The position numbers and the translations under genes are program-made. This document shows, one piece after another, positions 11,829 through 22,897 of a stretch of DNA of 64,000 nt. The notes under the pieces are model-generated. The model saw nothing but the letters and a program-made list of their open reading frames with translations. It had not been told where the DNA came from and did not search any database. Each line of letters opens with the position of its first letter. Position 1 is the stretch's first letter. Source of the DNA: Lumbricus terrestris (taxonomy: Eukaryota > Annelida > Clitellata > Crassiclitellata > Lumbricidae); assembly GCA_949752735.1 (NCBI GenBank), contig OX457039.1, positions 23,662,830-23,726,829 on the forward strand, read 5' to 3'.

Positions 11829-14800
11829 TAGTAGAGCGGCCTGGTCAAAAATTGTTCACTTTGTGATACAAGCATGAAATTTGGTACATACTACGAAAAT
11901 GTCACAAGAAAAAGATTTGGCTATACGGCCATCGCAGATTTGACCTCTGACCCAAATGGCAGCCATTTTTCAAAATGGCCGACCAGTTTACATATTTTAA
12001 ATCATCTCAGCTTCCAGTACACTTAGAATCGTCATCTTGGTGTCTAAACATACATAGTTAGGGGCGAGGATTCCAACAGAACTATTGAAAATGTTCCCCT
12101 CGGCTTCAATGGCGGCCATTTTCCAAAATGGCGACCAAAATATGGATTTGTCACTTTCTCAGCTTCCAGCACACTTAGAATCGTCATCTTGGTGTCTAAA
12201 CATACATAGTTAGTGGCAAGGATCACAACAGGGCCATCTAAAATGTTCCACACGGCTTCAATGGCGGCCATTTTGGAAAATGGCCGACCTAAAAAACTAT
12301 ATCTCAATATATCGGCTTCCAGTACACTTAGAATCATCATCTTGGTGTCTAAACATACATAGTTAAGGGCAAGGATTCCAACAGAGCCATTGCAAATGTT
12401 CTCCTTGACTTTCCAAAATGGCCGACCTAAAAAGGATATTTCAATATCTCAGCTTTCAGTTGACTTAGAATTGCCATCTTGGTGTGTAAACATACATAGT
12501 TTGGTGCGAGTATTCCAACAGAGCCATTGCAAATGCTCCCCATGGCTTCAATATCGACTATTTTCCGTAATGGCTGACCAAAGTGTGGATTTTCAATATC
12601 TCTGCCATCGGCAGTCATCGGACTGTGACGATTTCGCCTTCGTTGTAGAACACCTCTGCTCCATCAGATCCATCGCATTTGATAATAAGCTACTCCTTAG
12701 CACTGCTGAAGGGATGCATGGACACTTGTGTCTTATTATCCGACAGTCTATTCATTGGACGAATTTTTTGCACACAACTACCAGGCATGCCTACCATAAA
12801 TCTCGAATATGAGCAAATTACGGCTAGTAACTAAGTCAAACATTGTGAGTTGTCAAGAAGAACTGATTCTTACTACAACAAATGAGACCACGGCAGGTAT
12901 CCAACCAGGCCATTCACTGGGTGTTCCAATTGTTGACGCTCTTATATATGTACTGGATGTAGCCGTAATAGTCAACATGCTGAAGCCTGACACTGCATGC
13001 ACCTTTTCAGATTATGCCTCCCATATTTTCTTGTCCTACATCACAAGACAGCTAGAGCATGTGCATAGAGTAGATGTTGTATGGGATGAATATGTGCGTG
13101 GCAACTTGAAGACATACACACGCAATGTGTGGGGTAAGAGAAGTCGAAGGCGCATCGAATCTTCTAGTGCTCTACCCAGAAACTGGCAGCAATTCCTGAG
13201 CGACGACGAAAACAAGTCAGAGTTGCTTTCTTCTTGAGTGTGCAAATAGCAAAAATAGAAATAGAAACAGGAAGACAGATCATAGTCACTTGCCACAAGG
13301 ATGTGCTCTGTACTCGGCAAATAGACACAAGGTGTACTCAGGAGGAAGCTGATACAAGGAGTTTTCTGCATGTCTCCAATCCCGCCAAACATGGTTATTA
13401 TCGTAAGGTGATGTTACGCACAGTTGACTCTGACGTGATGGTTTTGGCCATAGACCTAGCATGCAGCAGTTCATCAACTGAGCATGGATGAACTGTGGAT
13501 TGGTTTTCCTCAGGAAAAAGCTACAGATACCTATCAACCCATGAGATGGCGCGTGCTATCGGTCCAGAAAAGTGCGTAGCCTTGCCCTTCCTACACGCAT
13601 GCTGCGGATGTGGCACAATATCATCATATGCTGGCCGAGGAAAAACGACTGCCTTGGACATTTGGAAGACATTCAGCGACGTCATCCCAGCCTTCTGCAC
13701 CTTGGCATCAACTCCCAGCTCTGTTTATGATCACCTCGATGTAATGGAGCGTTTTGTGGTTCTTCTGTACGACCGTGATAGTGGTGAGGAGAATTTAAAT
13801 GAGTCAAGAAAGCAACTGCTCGCACAGAAAGAACGACCAATGGATGACCTTCCGCCAACTCATGCTGCTCTGGTGGAACACACAGAGAGAGCTGCCTATC
13901 AAGCAAGTCACTTTTGGCACAGATGTCCATAGCTGCCCATAAACTACCACGTCCTGGTCAATGGGGGTGGCTGAAAACGATTGTAGGGGGCTGGAAAGCG
14001 AAGCGTCTCGTGCCTGTCGTGAACTGATCAGATATGGCTGTGAGAAGGGATGTAGGGGGACAGTATGTGTAAAAGCTTATATATAGAGTGTATTGGTCTC
14101 TGTCTCTGTAGAGGCCAATGCGACCGTGAATAACGTGGATGCATGTTGTATAATTCTGTGGTCAGTACTTTGTCTGGATAAAGGTTCCCAAGTGTTTGCT
14201 TCAATATATCTCGATACAAATTTACGAGAACAACAATAATATCTTGAAATGCATATAGTGCAAAACTTGTTTTATTGCCAAATGAACATGAGCACAATCA
14301 GAAGTTTCAGAAATAGTAAGATGCAATAAATAGCTAGGATTATACTATATTTAAGCTTATATTTGACGCACCATGAGACCATAACAGCTGATTTTCAAAT
14401 AAGCAGGAAATTTCTACCTTGCCTCGGCATTGACATTCTTGGTTGCAGATCTTGTGAACAGAAACGTTTGTATTTAATTCAGTCGGAATGCTTGCCCTTA
14501 ATTATGTATGTTTAGACATCAAGATGACAATTCTAAGTCAACTGAAAGCTGAGATATTGAAATATCCTTTTTTAGGTCGGCCATTTTGAAAAATGGCCGC
14601 CATTGAAGTCAAGGAGAACATTTGCAATGGCTCTGTTGGAATCCTTGCCCTTAACTATGTATGTTTAGACACCAAGATGATGATTCTAAGTGTACTGGAA
14701 GCCGATATATTGAGATATAGTTTTTTAGGTCGGCCATTTTCCAAAATGGCCGCCATTGAAGCCGTGTGGAACATTTTAGATGGCCCTGTTGTGATCCTTG

Positions 14801-15193
14801 CCACTGACTATGTATGTTTAGACACCACGATTCTAAGTGTACGGGAAGCTGAGAAAGTGAAAAATCTGTATTTTTGTCGCCATTTTGGAAAATGGCCGCT
14901 ATTTAAGTCGTTGGGAACATTTTTAATAGTTCTGTTAGAATCCTCGCCCCTAACTATGTATGTTTAGACACCAAGATGACGATTCTAAGTGTACTGGAAG
15001 CTGAGCTAATTGAAAATATGTAAATTGGTCGGCCATTTTGAAAAATGGCTGCCATTTGGGCCAGGGGTCAAATCTGCGATGGCCGTATAGCCAAATCTTT
15101 TTCTTGTGACATTTTCGTAGTATGTACCAAATTTCATGCTTGTATCACAAAGTGAACAATTCCTTCACATTTTGGTTCCAGGCCGCTCCACTA
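11829..15193. mobile_element. Long-inverted-repeat element enclosing a PIN/FEN-like gene remnant
   Basis: The arms of about 750 bp (11829-12600 and 14470-15193) are inverted copies of each other. The ends read TAGTAGAGCGGCCTGG and, inverted, TAGTGGAGCGGCCTGG. Each arm contains about four tandem units of 145-155 bp, each with ACACTTAGAATCGTCATCTT, AAACATACATAGTT and the ATGGCGGCCATTTT motif. The 1.9 kb between the arms carries a decayed protein gene (see next entry). No TSD is evident: the left flank is ACTATACA and the right flank ATAAGGCT. The superfamily is unassigned. Confidence 0.8.
12690..14140 (+). pseudogene. Decayed FEN/PIN-nuclease-like protein with cysteine-rich CXC tail
   Basis: Pieces of one protein family lie in order but in shifting frames. 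They are IGRIFCTQLPG and INLEYEQIT near 12750-12820; VDVVWDEY and GKRSRRRIESSSALPRNWQQF at 13070-13200; QEEADTRSFLH and RTVDSDVMVLA at about 13340-13450; and LHACCGCGTISSYAGRGKTTA at 13590-13650, followed by ERFVVLLYDRDSG. A Cys-rich end (GCEKGCRG, then ECIGLCLCRGQC) lies at 14030-14115. Frame changes fall near 12810, 13230, 13490 and 14020. I recognise this as a family common in cnidarian and mollusc genomes. The acidic motifs and the GCDxxSxxGxGK-like motif match the layout of XPG/FEN PIN nucleases (inference). Here the Asp of GCD is Gly, so this copy is doubly disabled. Confidence 0.7.
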
Positions 15194-15202
15194 ATAAGGC
15201 TA

Positions 15203-15620
15203 CTAGCTGTACCCGGCCACGCGTTGCTGTGGCTGAAAAGACCGTCCAACCCTCCCTACCTCCATTGCCCTGCCTTCCTCCCCTCCTCCACCCTCTGACT
15301 CCCTGCATCCCTCCCGTTTCGTCCCGTCCGGTCCCTTCCTCCATCCCTCCCCTCCGCTTTCTCCCCTCCCTCTTCCTTCCGCTCCCTTCTTCTCCTTTCC
15401 TTCCTCACCCCTCCCTTCCCAACAGCAAGACACGCGGATAAAAACCCGTCCGCACACGGCCGCAACGTACGGATGTATATGCGCTAGAAGACGTCCGGAA
15501 GCGTAGTAAGAAACGCGGCCGCATTGGATGGCATATCGACCGGCGGATGTGTGGAATTTGAACTCTAATTAGGTCGAATCGAATTTAAAGTTGTGTTTTC
15601 TAATTTGTGATGGAAAAGAA
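15203..15620 (-). mobile_element. Helitron H4 (3' part), polypyrimidine subfamily
   Basis: Read on the minus strand it ends GGGTACAGCTAG followed by T, with a hairpin (GCCAC/GTGGC stem) about 11 nt upstream. It is nearly identical to Helitron H3 over the first 50 bp and then carries the same CCCTCC-rich block (G-rich on the Helitron sense strand). The 5' TC end was not found, so the left limit on the sense strand is approximate and truncation is likely. Confidence 0.7.
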
Positions 15621-15629
15621 TTATATATT

Positions 15630-15681
15630 GGGTCAGTCCATGTGAAATCATCAAATATGCAAGGTACCTTGTAACTGACCC
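15630..15681. repeat. Small hairpin, GGGTCAGT/ACTGACCC
   Basis: Eight-base inverted ends enclose 36 bases with an internal AAGGTACCTT palindrome. It may be a very short MITE or the remains of element ends, and it abuts the hAT terminus on the right. Confidence 0.45.
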
Positions 15682-15783
15682 AGGCCCGCCGACAGAAATT
15701 CCGGGCCCCTGGGCTGAGCAGTTACGGGCCCCACACTGTCTTTATACTTATTGAGCAAATTTACTCAAAAAATATAACAATAG

Positions 15784-16005
15784 TGTGGGTATTCATTCAT
15801 TCATTCGGACATTTATATAGCGCTCCTTCAAGACAAAACTACTCAGAGGCGCTCCCGACTCCAGCGCGCCCAAAAAGAACAGTTTTAAGTTTAGTAAGGA
15901 AGAATCCTGGTAGAGTCCCAGGGTGTAGGCGTAGCCAAAAAGGAAGGCCATTCCATACCACTGGGCCAACCACAGAAAAGGCTCGATTCTTCATGAATGT
16001 ATGAA
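15784..16005 (-). pseudogene. L2/CR1-type LINE, 3'-terminal fragment
   Basis: Minus-strand reading gives GPVVWNGLP followed by a KLKTVLFGRA-like stretch and a SASE end, the C terminus of the same LINE family found at 62731-63600. It ends in an (ATTC)n tail on the + strand at 15790-15806. It is only the last 70 or so codons plus a short 3' UTR. Confidence 0.75.
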
Positions 16006-16440
16006 TGTAGGCCTACGCTGATGCTTGCATTTATGATTTTAATCAGTTCTTAAGGTTGAGAATTTAATTATCAAATAATATGGTAGTCATCAAGTAACCT
16101 TTCTGGATTTAACTGCAACAATAGGCCTATCTCTTATAATAAACTGGTAGTTCTCCATCATGTCTGCGAACCTAAAAAATGCTCTTCGGAAATGCGCTTT
16201 CTTCATCGCCTGGAAAATTGTCTGAATGTCTTGGAGGACCGTTTATTCTAAGCTTTATTTTAAGCTTTATAGCGGCCGATGTGGTCTCAATCGTTTGCGT
16301 TTAGGCCTAAACGCAGGCCCTGGCGGCGAAGTGCCAACATCACAACAATGCTTCTTTAGGCCTAAAGTTTCTATAATTTTATCATTTTCATAATTCTTAT
16401 TTAAAGTGTCTTCATTTGGAATTAAGATATTAACACCACA
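16006..16440. other. Non-coding part of the decayed hAT
   Basis: AT-rich, with no intact frame. Only a minus-strand stretch at 16267-16458 reads as weakly protein-like, with no recognisable motif. Confidence 0.4.
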
Positions 16441-16728
16441 AACTTCATTTTCATCCATTCAGTATATACATTCATCATGCAGGCACGTTTAATTCACTAG
16501 AATCAACCGATGTAGGAGTATGCCTAATTACTGGCTCTGATTGCCTTCTTTTGATATTCTGAATTGAAATAGTGTGCGACTGTATAAGCTTACCAATTTT
16601 TGCCTTTTCAAACTTAGCCCTATTAGCTTTTTCTTTTTGTCTTTGTGTTCCAGATTTGTGTTTATAAAATATTGCATTGTTGCGAGAGAAATTTATCATT
16701 TAGATTTTTCATTTGTGATTGAAATTAA

Positions 16729-18633
16729 GATTACCCCATGGCTATCGAAAGAGGCCATTGAGGTGGCAATGGAAAGGAGAGAAGCAAAGAAGGAGGGGAA
16801 CAGGGATAGGGTTAAAACATTGAATAAGGCTTTCCAAAGGAAGGCAAGGGAGGACAAGGAAAACCACCTCAAGGAAATGTGCAGGGAACTGGAGGAAGAT
16901 GGGAAGAAAGGAAGAACTAAAGAAATGTTGGCAAAGATAAAGGAAATAACGAAGGCAGCAGGCCCTAGAATGGGCTCACTCAAAACGAAAGATGGGAAGA
17001 TAATAGGAGATGAGGAGGAGATGAAAGAAAGGTGGAGAGAGTATACGGAAGAGCTGTACAAGGAGGACGAACGTGTCGTGAAGGAAAACATCAAAATAGA
17101 GGAAGTTGAAAACGAACCAGAGATATTGGAGGCAGAGGTTGAGTGGGCGATAAAACAGCTCAAGGACAACAAAGCGCCAGGACATGATGGAATACCTATA
17201 GAACTGGTAAAAGCGGGAGATGAAGCAGTGGTGAGGACTATTACAAAGCTATGCAATCAAATCTGGAGAACTGGGGAGTGGCCGGAGGACTGGAAAAGGT
17301 CAGTGTTCATACCAATATTCAAGAAAGGAGACGCGAGAGAGTGTGGAAATTATCGAACGATAGCGATGATATCACACACGAGCAAAATACTCCTCAAAAT
17401 AATCCACAAAGAATGGAGAAGACAATTGAAAGGGAATTACCAGCCAACCAAGCGGGATTCAGGAAGGCGCGAGGAACGCGCGATCACATCGCCAATATAA
17501 GGTGGATTATGGAGAGACAGAGGGAGTACGGGCAAGAGGTGCATATGTGTTTTATAGACTATAGTAAGGCGTTTGATTGCATTGACCATACACTACTGTG
17601 GAGGATGCTGATTGAGATGGGAATTCCGAAGCATCTGGTTAAACTACGGAAAGACCTTTATGTGGATCAGGAGGCGGTGATAAGAACGAAATATGGAGAC
17701 ACAGAGAAATTTAAAATAAGGAAAGGAGTGAGACAGGGATGCATTTTGTCCCCTTTCCTTTTCAATCTGTATGCGGAGAGAATTATGAGGAGGGCTGGAT
17801 TGGAGGAGGCAACAGAGGGGGTAAGGATAGCGGGGAAAATACTGAATAACTTGAGATACGCCGATGATACGACATTATTGGCGGGGAAGAGGGACGACCT
17901 GGCCGAGTTAATAAGAAGAGTCAGGAAGGAAAGCGAAAAGGCGGGACTATACTTCAATGTAAAGAAAACAAAGGTTATGACAACTGCAACATGGGAAAAC
18001 TTTGAGGTGGATGGAGAAGTGATAGAGGTGGTTTCGAGCTTCACATTCCTGGGATCTATGATAGAGAAGGAGGGAAGAAGTGACATGGAAATAAGGCGAA
18101 GGGTAACCATGGGGAAAACGGCAATGAACGGTCTGGGAAGGATTTGGAAGGATAAATACGTGAGCAGGGAAACAAAGAAAAGACTGGTTAAGAGCACTTC
18201 CCAGTGGTCCTATATGGATGCGAGACATGGACAAAGACACGGGATATGGAAAGGAAAATCAATGCGTGCGAGATGTGGATTTGGAGAAAGATGCTAAGGA
18301 TTTCATGGACGGAGAAGAGAACTAACGAATCGGTGCATGGGGAGCTCGGAGTAGAGAGGGAAGAGACACTGCAGCAAACAGCAACTAGGAGGAAATTGAG
18401 CTACTTCGGCCACGTGATGAGATCAAACGGTTTGGAAAAGGAGCTGATGACGGCATGCGGTGAGGGAAGGAGAAGATGTGGAAAACCGAGGAAGAGATGG
18501 TTGGATGAAATACAGGAAAAGTCTGGCATGAGCCTGGAGGAGCTAAGAGAGGCGACAAGAGAGAGGAGACACTGGAGAGGATACATCACGACTGTCGCCA
18601 GAGCTCCAAGAACTGACGGCACCAGGTGACCAG
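16729..18633 (+). pseudogene. RTE-like LINE copy 2, longest copy, two frameshifts
   Basis: The protein starts at PWLSKEAIEVAMERREAKK, the linker after the endonuclease, so the endonuclease is missing. RT motifs follow: NKAPGHDGIPIELVKAGDEA (motif 1), FIPIFKKGDARECGNYR (motif 2), FIDYSKAFDCIDH (A), RQGCILSPFLF (B), RYADDTTLL (C). The frame is lost at about 17410, where one A is missing compared with copy 3 (ATCCACAAAGAATGG against ATCCACAAAAGAATGG). It is lost again near 18190, where a deletion removes the ALIF codons. The rest runs to a stop at 18627-18629. It ends in the family tail GGCACCAGGTGACCAGGTG. The TSD was not resolved. Confidence 0.9.
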
Positions 18634-18637
18634 GTGC

Positions 18638-19735
18638 TTCAACTATTCAGTGGATTCCTTTCCTCAAGTATCACAGTATCACTTGGTGGGTCCTCTTCTA
18701 AAATGTTTTTTGTCTTTTTCGGCGTCCCCCAGGGCTCGATTCTTGGCCCACTCCTCTTTATTCTGTACACCTCCAACATTGTTAATATCGCCTTGCAACA
18801 TGGTCTCATGATTCACTCATATGCTGATGACACACAACTCTACATAAAGCTATCCGTACAGAACATTCGTAACATCAAAGTCAAAATTGCAGCCTGTTTC
18901 CGTGATATTCAGTCTTGGTGTGCATCTATGCGTTTGAAGTTAAATGCCACCAAGACAGAACTCGTTTCGTTTGACCGTCAAAGTGGACGAAACGATAATA
19001 AATTAATGAAAACTCTTGACCTCGACTCCAACTGCTCTATTCCACCATCTGATGTGATCCGTGATCTCGGTGTGCTACTGGACTGCAGTTTAAAGATGAA
19101 TCAACATATATATATTCTGTAGCCAGAGCATGCTTTTTCCACCTTCATCGAATTCGACAAGTGAAACGTTGCTTGAATGAAACTTGCCTTCGTATTCTCA
19201 CTCAAGCTCTCGTCATCTCTCGCCTCGATTACTGCAACTCTGTTCTATCTGGTCACTTCAACCCCTGTCCTCAGTTCTTCATACGGCTGCTCGCCTGATA
19301 AAAGGTCTTGGTCCCAGAGACTACATCACTTCAACTCTGAAACAACTACAGTACACTGGCTTCCTATCCGTGCTCGTATTGCTTTCAAAATTTCCCTCGT
19401 GATGTTTCACATCCACTACGGAACCTCTCCATCCTACATGGCATCGATGGTCACGCCATGTTCCACCTCTAAGTCCAGAGGACTTCGTTCGTCCTCGCGA
19501 AGTGATTTTGCTACACTTCGCACATACCAGAAGCTTGGAAGTCGTGTCTTCTCAGCATCAGGACCTAAAGAATAGAACAGTCTACCAACCTCCATTCGTC
19601 AGTGCTCATCTGTTAAATCAAAGTTAAAAACTCATTTATTTTCATTGTATTATAACTAGATTTGTAGTGAAGCGCGCTCTTGTGCAAGACTTGTTTTGTA
19701 AAAGCACGGTATAAATGACTAATTGTATTGTATTG
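18638..19735 (+). pseudogene. L2/CR1-type LINE reverse transcriptase fragment
   Basis: It starts at the RT segment before motif B, with GVPQGSILGPLLFILYTS and then HSYADDTQLYIKL (motif C). The frame closes at 19122, and the thumb and C-terminal regions continue with stops and shifts to about 19620 (SRLDYCNSV type motif at 19220-19245). The 3' end carries a (TTGTA)n tail near 19716-19740, the short-repeat tail usual for L2. The 5' end abuts the RTE tail, so the two insertions are adjacent. Confidence 0.85.
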
Positions 19736-19740
19736 TATTG

Positions 19741-20740
19741 CATTCCAGTTAAAACATAAAGTCTATTACAACGTTTCAAGGAGTGTATAGAGCGACTGCA
19801 CTAACGGAGGTCAAGATGCAGGCACGGCTTGAGCGATCAAGGAATACAACCGAAATTTATTGACCAATTTATTGACTCTTTAGACATGACGAGAAGCACA
19901 TCTGCTCTCTACAAACTTTCAGGTTTTCAGAAATTCCAGTAGAGAGTAGCAATATGTTAGGTAATTGACCCAGCTGCTGTCCCGGGCTTAAGCAACATGA
20001 AGTTTTTGGGAATTGCACTCTTTGACACCTTAGATCATCTGCAAATTGACCAAATATGCCATCTGACAAGGCAATCTGTATGTCTGCCCATGTTTATCTC
20101 GGCTTAGGTCCCACAGTGTTGTGTGCTCGACTATGAGTGCCCATTTGCTGTAAGCCTCTTTTGCATGGTGGAATACACTGGAGCCAAATTCATAGCCATG
20201 TCTCAGACCTGTCTTATCTCTAGTTGCTGACTAAATCTGGCTAGTTGGCAACTAACAGATAAATTGGTATTCAACACGACCTCTTAGCCGTCTAAGTCAT
20301 GACTAGCGCTAGTTGACCTACGAGGGTCGTGTAAGTCTGTAGTCGCTGTCTTAAAGACAAAACATGGCCGGTGGGACATCTGCAATTCGTCCACTTCGAC
20401 GCGGTTAAAACTATTGAAGAGTGTTTCAGAGGCACCACATTTAATTCCGTTGGCTGTCGGACGAAAAGCTGATTTATGCTTGTGGTTTTTGTCGTCACAA
20501 AATACCATTAATGTGTGACAAAACGCTTTTTAGATTGCAAAATTTACCGCCTGAGACATCTTCCGCGGGCTATGTGACGTCTATGTTTATGTCCATATAT
20601 GCAGACAGCCCATTTATTTATATAACGTCTATGGAGTGGTCGCCTATTAATATATGTTGCGCATGCACACTAGCTATAACCACGCTTTGATTGCCGACTA
20701 AGTAAGTGATCTTCTAAGTGTGTCTTGTGAATCACACATG
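19741..20740. other. Unannotated DNA, about 1 kb
   Basis: There is no convincing coding frame, tRNA or terminal-repeat structure. A run of short CTAGTTG/CAACTAG-like words near 20200-20330 is the only local pattern. Confidence 0.4.
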
Positions 20741-20950
20741 GGGGGTCCGTAGCTCAGTTGAGAGAGTGCTGGTCGATAAACTGAGTGGTCATTATCGCGA
20801 CCCGGGTTCAAGCCTCGCTCAGGGCAAAAATTTATTTGAATTTTCTGTTAGCTGCCAGTTAGCGCTTTCTGTTGTGTTGTTTGCCTCGGGTCTTTTGAAA
20901 ATAAGATTGCCCCTCCCACTCCTGGGTTGGCCGGACTAGGAGCGTTCCAG
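20741..20950 (+). repeat. tRNA-derived SINE
   Basis: The head has an A-box-like GTAGCTCAGTTGAGAGAGTG and a B-box-like GGGTTCAAGCC spaced as in RNA polymerase III promoters. It cannot fold as a normal tRNA because of extra bases between the anticodon and T arms. The body continues with an unrelated region (TTAGCGCTTTCTG, TGGGTTGGCCGGACTAGG), as SINE bodies do. Confidence 0.7.
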
Positions 20951-21009
20951 CACTTAGGCTATTAGATCATTTGTAAATCTTGTTTCTATCACATTCGGGC
21001 AATATGTCA

Positions 21010-21625
21010 CATCAGGTCGGCCCTGACTATGGATATGTCTCAAACCATTGCCTGTTCTCTTGTCTCCTCTCGCCTTGATTATGCTAACGCCGATTTTGGG
21101 GGTCTCTCAATCACTGAGCTCAACAGGCTGCAACACATCCAAAACTCCTTAGCGCGTGTTGTGCTGCGCGTCCCAATACAAACTAGTTCTTCAATCCTAC
21201 TCCATCAGCTGCACTGGCTTCCTGTTCAGTACAGGATAAAATTAAAATTGGCATGTCTGACCTACAAATCTCTCAGCACAAACGCACCTTCCTACCTTCA
21301 GTCACTACTAACTCCTTACATTCCTCCTCGTTGCTTGTGCTCATCGGGCACAAGTCTTTTATCTGAACCTCGATGCAAAGCAGTTATGGGCTTGCTTGCA
21401 TTCCATGCTTCTGCATCCAGGGAATGAAATCGTCTTCCGCTCTCTCTTTAAAGCTTAATTTCACTTCCTTCCTTCAAAAAGCGGCTAAAAACTTACTACT
21501 TCTCCTTGGCTTTCAAGCATTTGGATCTCTAACTGCATCTTCCTCTGGTGGCTGACTATCCGCGCCTCAGATTCACATTTCGGTGTGACCTTGTGCGCGT
21601 TACAAATTTATTTAATAATAATTGG
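21010..21625 (+). pseudogene. CR1/L2-type LINE, C-terminal RT fragment
   Basis: The frame 21029-21427 encodes the end of an L2/CR1 RT: SRLDYANADFGGL, LNRLQHIQNSLARVV, LHWLPVQYRIKLKLACLTYK. The stop follows after ASRE, and a frame-shifted remainder gives FTSFLQKAAKNLLL. The 3' UTR contains GATTCACATTTCGGTGTGACC and ends with an AATAATAAT tail at about 21620. A 105-bp piece of the same 3' end lies on the minus strand at 36061-36165. Confidence 0.85.
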
Positions 21626-21639
21626 TGTTAAGTTACCGA

Positions 21640-21743
21640 GCCTGTTGAAGCCGACCTGCGTGTCTTGCGAAGCTGGCCGTATTTCGTATAACTTGTACCT
21701 GTAATCATTCTGCGGTCTGTCAGATTGAATGTCAATAAACGAA

Positions 21744-21778
<35 letters not shown>

Positions 21779-21785
21779 ATTATTA
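21640..21785 (+). repeat. 3' end of a second LINE/SINE family with (ATT)n tail
   Basis: The segment TTCGTATAACTTGTACCTG through TGTCAATAAACGAATATT and a run of ATT matches 63146-63275, where the same sequence also ends in ATT repeats. It is a 3'-terminal fragment only. Confidence 0.8.
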
Positions 21786-21806
21786 TGTCGCAAGTACAAA
21801 GACGTG

Positions 21807-22790
21807 CGGTGAGACACGGAGGGGAGGTGGGAGAGTGGTTTCAGATTGTGACTGGAGTGCGGCAAGGATGTGTGCTGTCCCCAATTATTTTTGCACTGGT
21901 GGTGGACTGGGTGATGAAAAGAGCAACGGAAAGCAATAACTATGGACTGAAGTGGATAAGTGCCGACAAGCTGAGCGATTTGGACTTTGCTGATGACATC
22001 GCTCTTCTGGATAACACCTGGGATGGAATAAAAGAATTAACAGACAAAGTACAGGAGGAGGCAGCTAGAGTCGGGCTTGCCATAAATCCAGAGAAAACCA
22101 AGATCATGAAGATAGGAAAATGGCAGAAAGTGGACACGATCACAATCGACAACAAGCCAATTGAGGTGGTGGATGACTTCTGCTACCTTGGCAGTACATT
22201 GGCAGCGGATAGCAGCTGTGACAAGGACATAAGAATACGTATTGGGAAGGCAAATGCGGCTTTTGGGAAACTGGAGAAGATATGGAAAAGCGGAGGATGC
22301 AGCGCGAAGATCAAGATCCGGTTATATGAGGCAGTGGTGTTGAGCACCCTGCTGTATGGAGCAGAGACGTGGCCAATGACGGTAGCAAACAAGAAAAAAC
22401 TGGAGGCAGCACATCACAGATGGCAAAGAAAAATTCTGCACGTCTCCTGGAAAGACAAGATCACAAATAAGGCTATAAGAGAAAGAACAGGACAAGAGAA
22501 ACTAGAGAACATCATTAGAAAGAAACGACTGAACTGGATGGAACACGTTGCCCGAATGAATATTGATAGAAAAACCAGCCAGGTGACCAAGTGGACTCCG
22601 GAGGGGAAGCGTGGGAGAGGAAGACCAAGAAAAAACTGGATGGGAACGGTTCGAGAAGATCTGAAGTGCTTGGAGATGACGATGGAGGATGCTGTACGGA
22701 TGGCGATGGACCGGGAGGAGTGGAGAGACTGCGTTGCCCGATGTGCAGTTCTGCACGGGATGGACTACCTGGTAAGTAACTAAGTAAGTA
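21807..22790 (+). pseudogene. 5'-truncated non-LTR reverse transcriptase (RTE/Jockey-like), open frame
   Basis: An 11-bp TSD ACAAAGACGTG flanks it (21796-21806, 22791-22801). The frame starts at motif B, VTGVRQGCVLSPIIFALVV, then has DLDFADDIALL (motif C, FADD), a thumb with FCYLGSTLAADSS and LYGAETWPMT, and a C-terminal region with KRGRGRPRKNWMG. It is open to the stop before the TAAGTAAC tail. It lacks the endonuclease and RT motifs 0-A. The ATT-rich leader in front belongs to the neighbouring repeat tail, not to this protein. It is a different family from the ACCAGGTG-tailed RTE copies. Confidence 0.9.
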
Positions 22791-22897
22791 ACAAAGACGT
22801 GTCGTGGCTATAGTGTCTTAGGGCTTATATGGTACTTAGCGTAAGATACTGTCTTTAATTTTAGCCTCTGGTCACCAAGTATGGGGGTCTGTTAAGT

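Larger units (their letters stand above)
15681..16700 (-). pseudogene. hAT/ZMYM-like transposase remnant, N-terminal part
   Basis: The minus-strand segment 16699-16475 encodes KHKSGTQRQKEKANRAKFE near its start, the typical opening of hAT transposases of the ZMYM/DUF4371 type. A further decayed stretch lies at about 16460-16267. The other end of the block, CAGGCCCGCCGACAGAAATT at 15681-15700, looks like a hAT terminus of the same group. There is no BED, catalytic or dimerisation region. The upstream end is cut off by the RTE copy at 16729. Confidence 0.5.

Noticed and set aside
12044..12340. Repetitive ORFs in the arms of the long-inverted-repeat element (also 14593-14967)
   Set aside because: The frames follow the tandem units of about 145-155 bp and mirror each other across the inverted repeat.
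15630..15681. Riboswitch or regulatory stem
   Set aside because: A short inverted repeat beside a hAT terminus in an animal genome is more simply a transposon end.
16696..17256. Minus-strand Ser-rich ORFs opposite the RTE copies (also 33775-34272, 17667-18197, 8665-9264, 34673-35329)
   Set aside because: They mirror the coding strand of the LINE, recur only because the LINE recurs, and have no independent motifs.
20741..20830. Functional tRNA gene
   Set aside because: A- and B-box-like motifs are present but the cloverleaf is broken by extra bases and the sequence continues into a SINE body; the same holds for 40998-41065.
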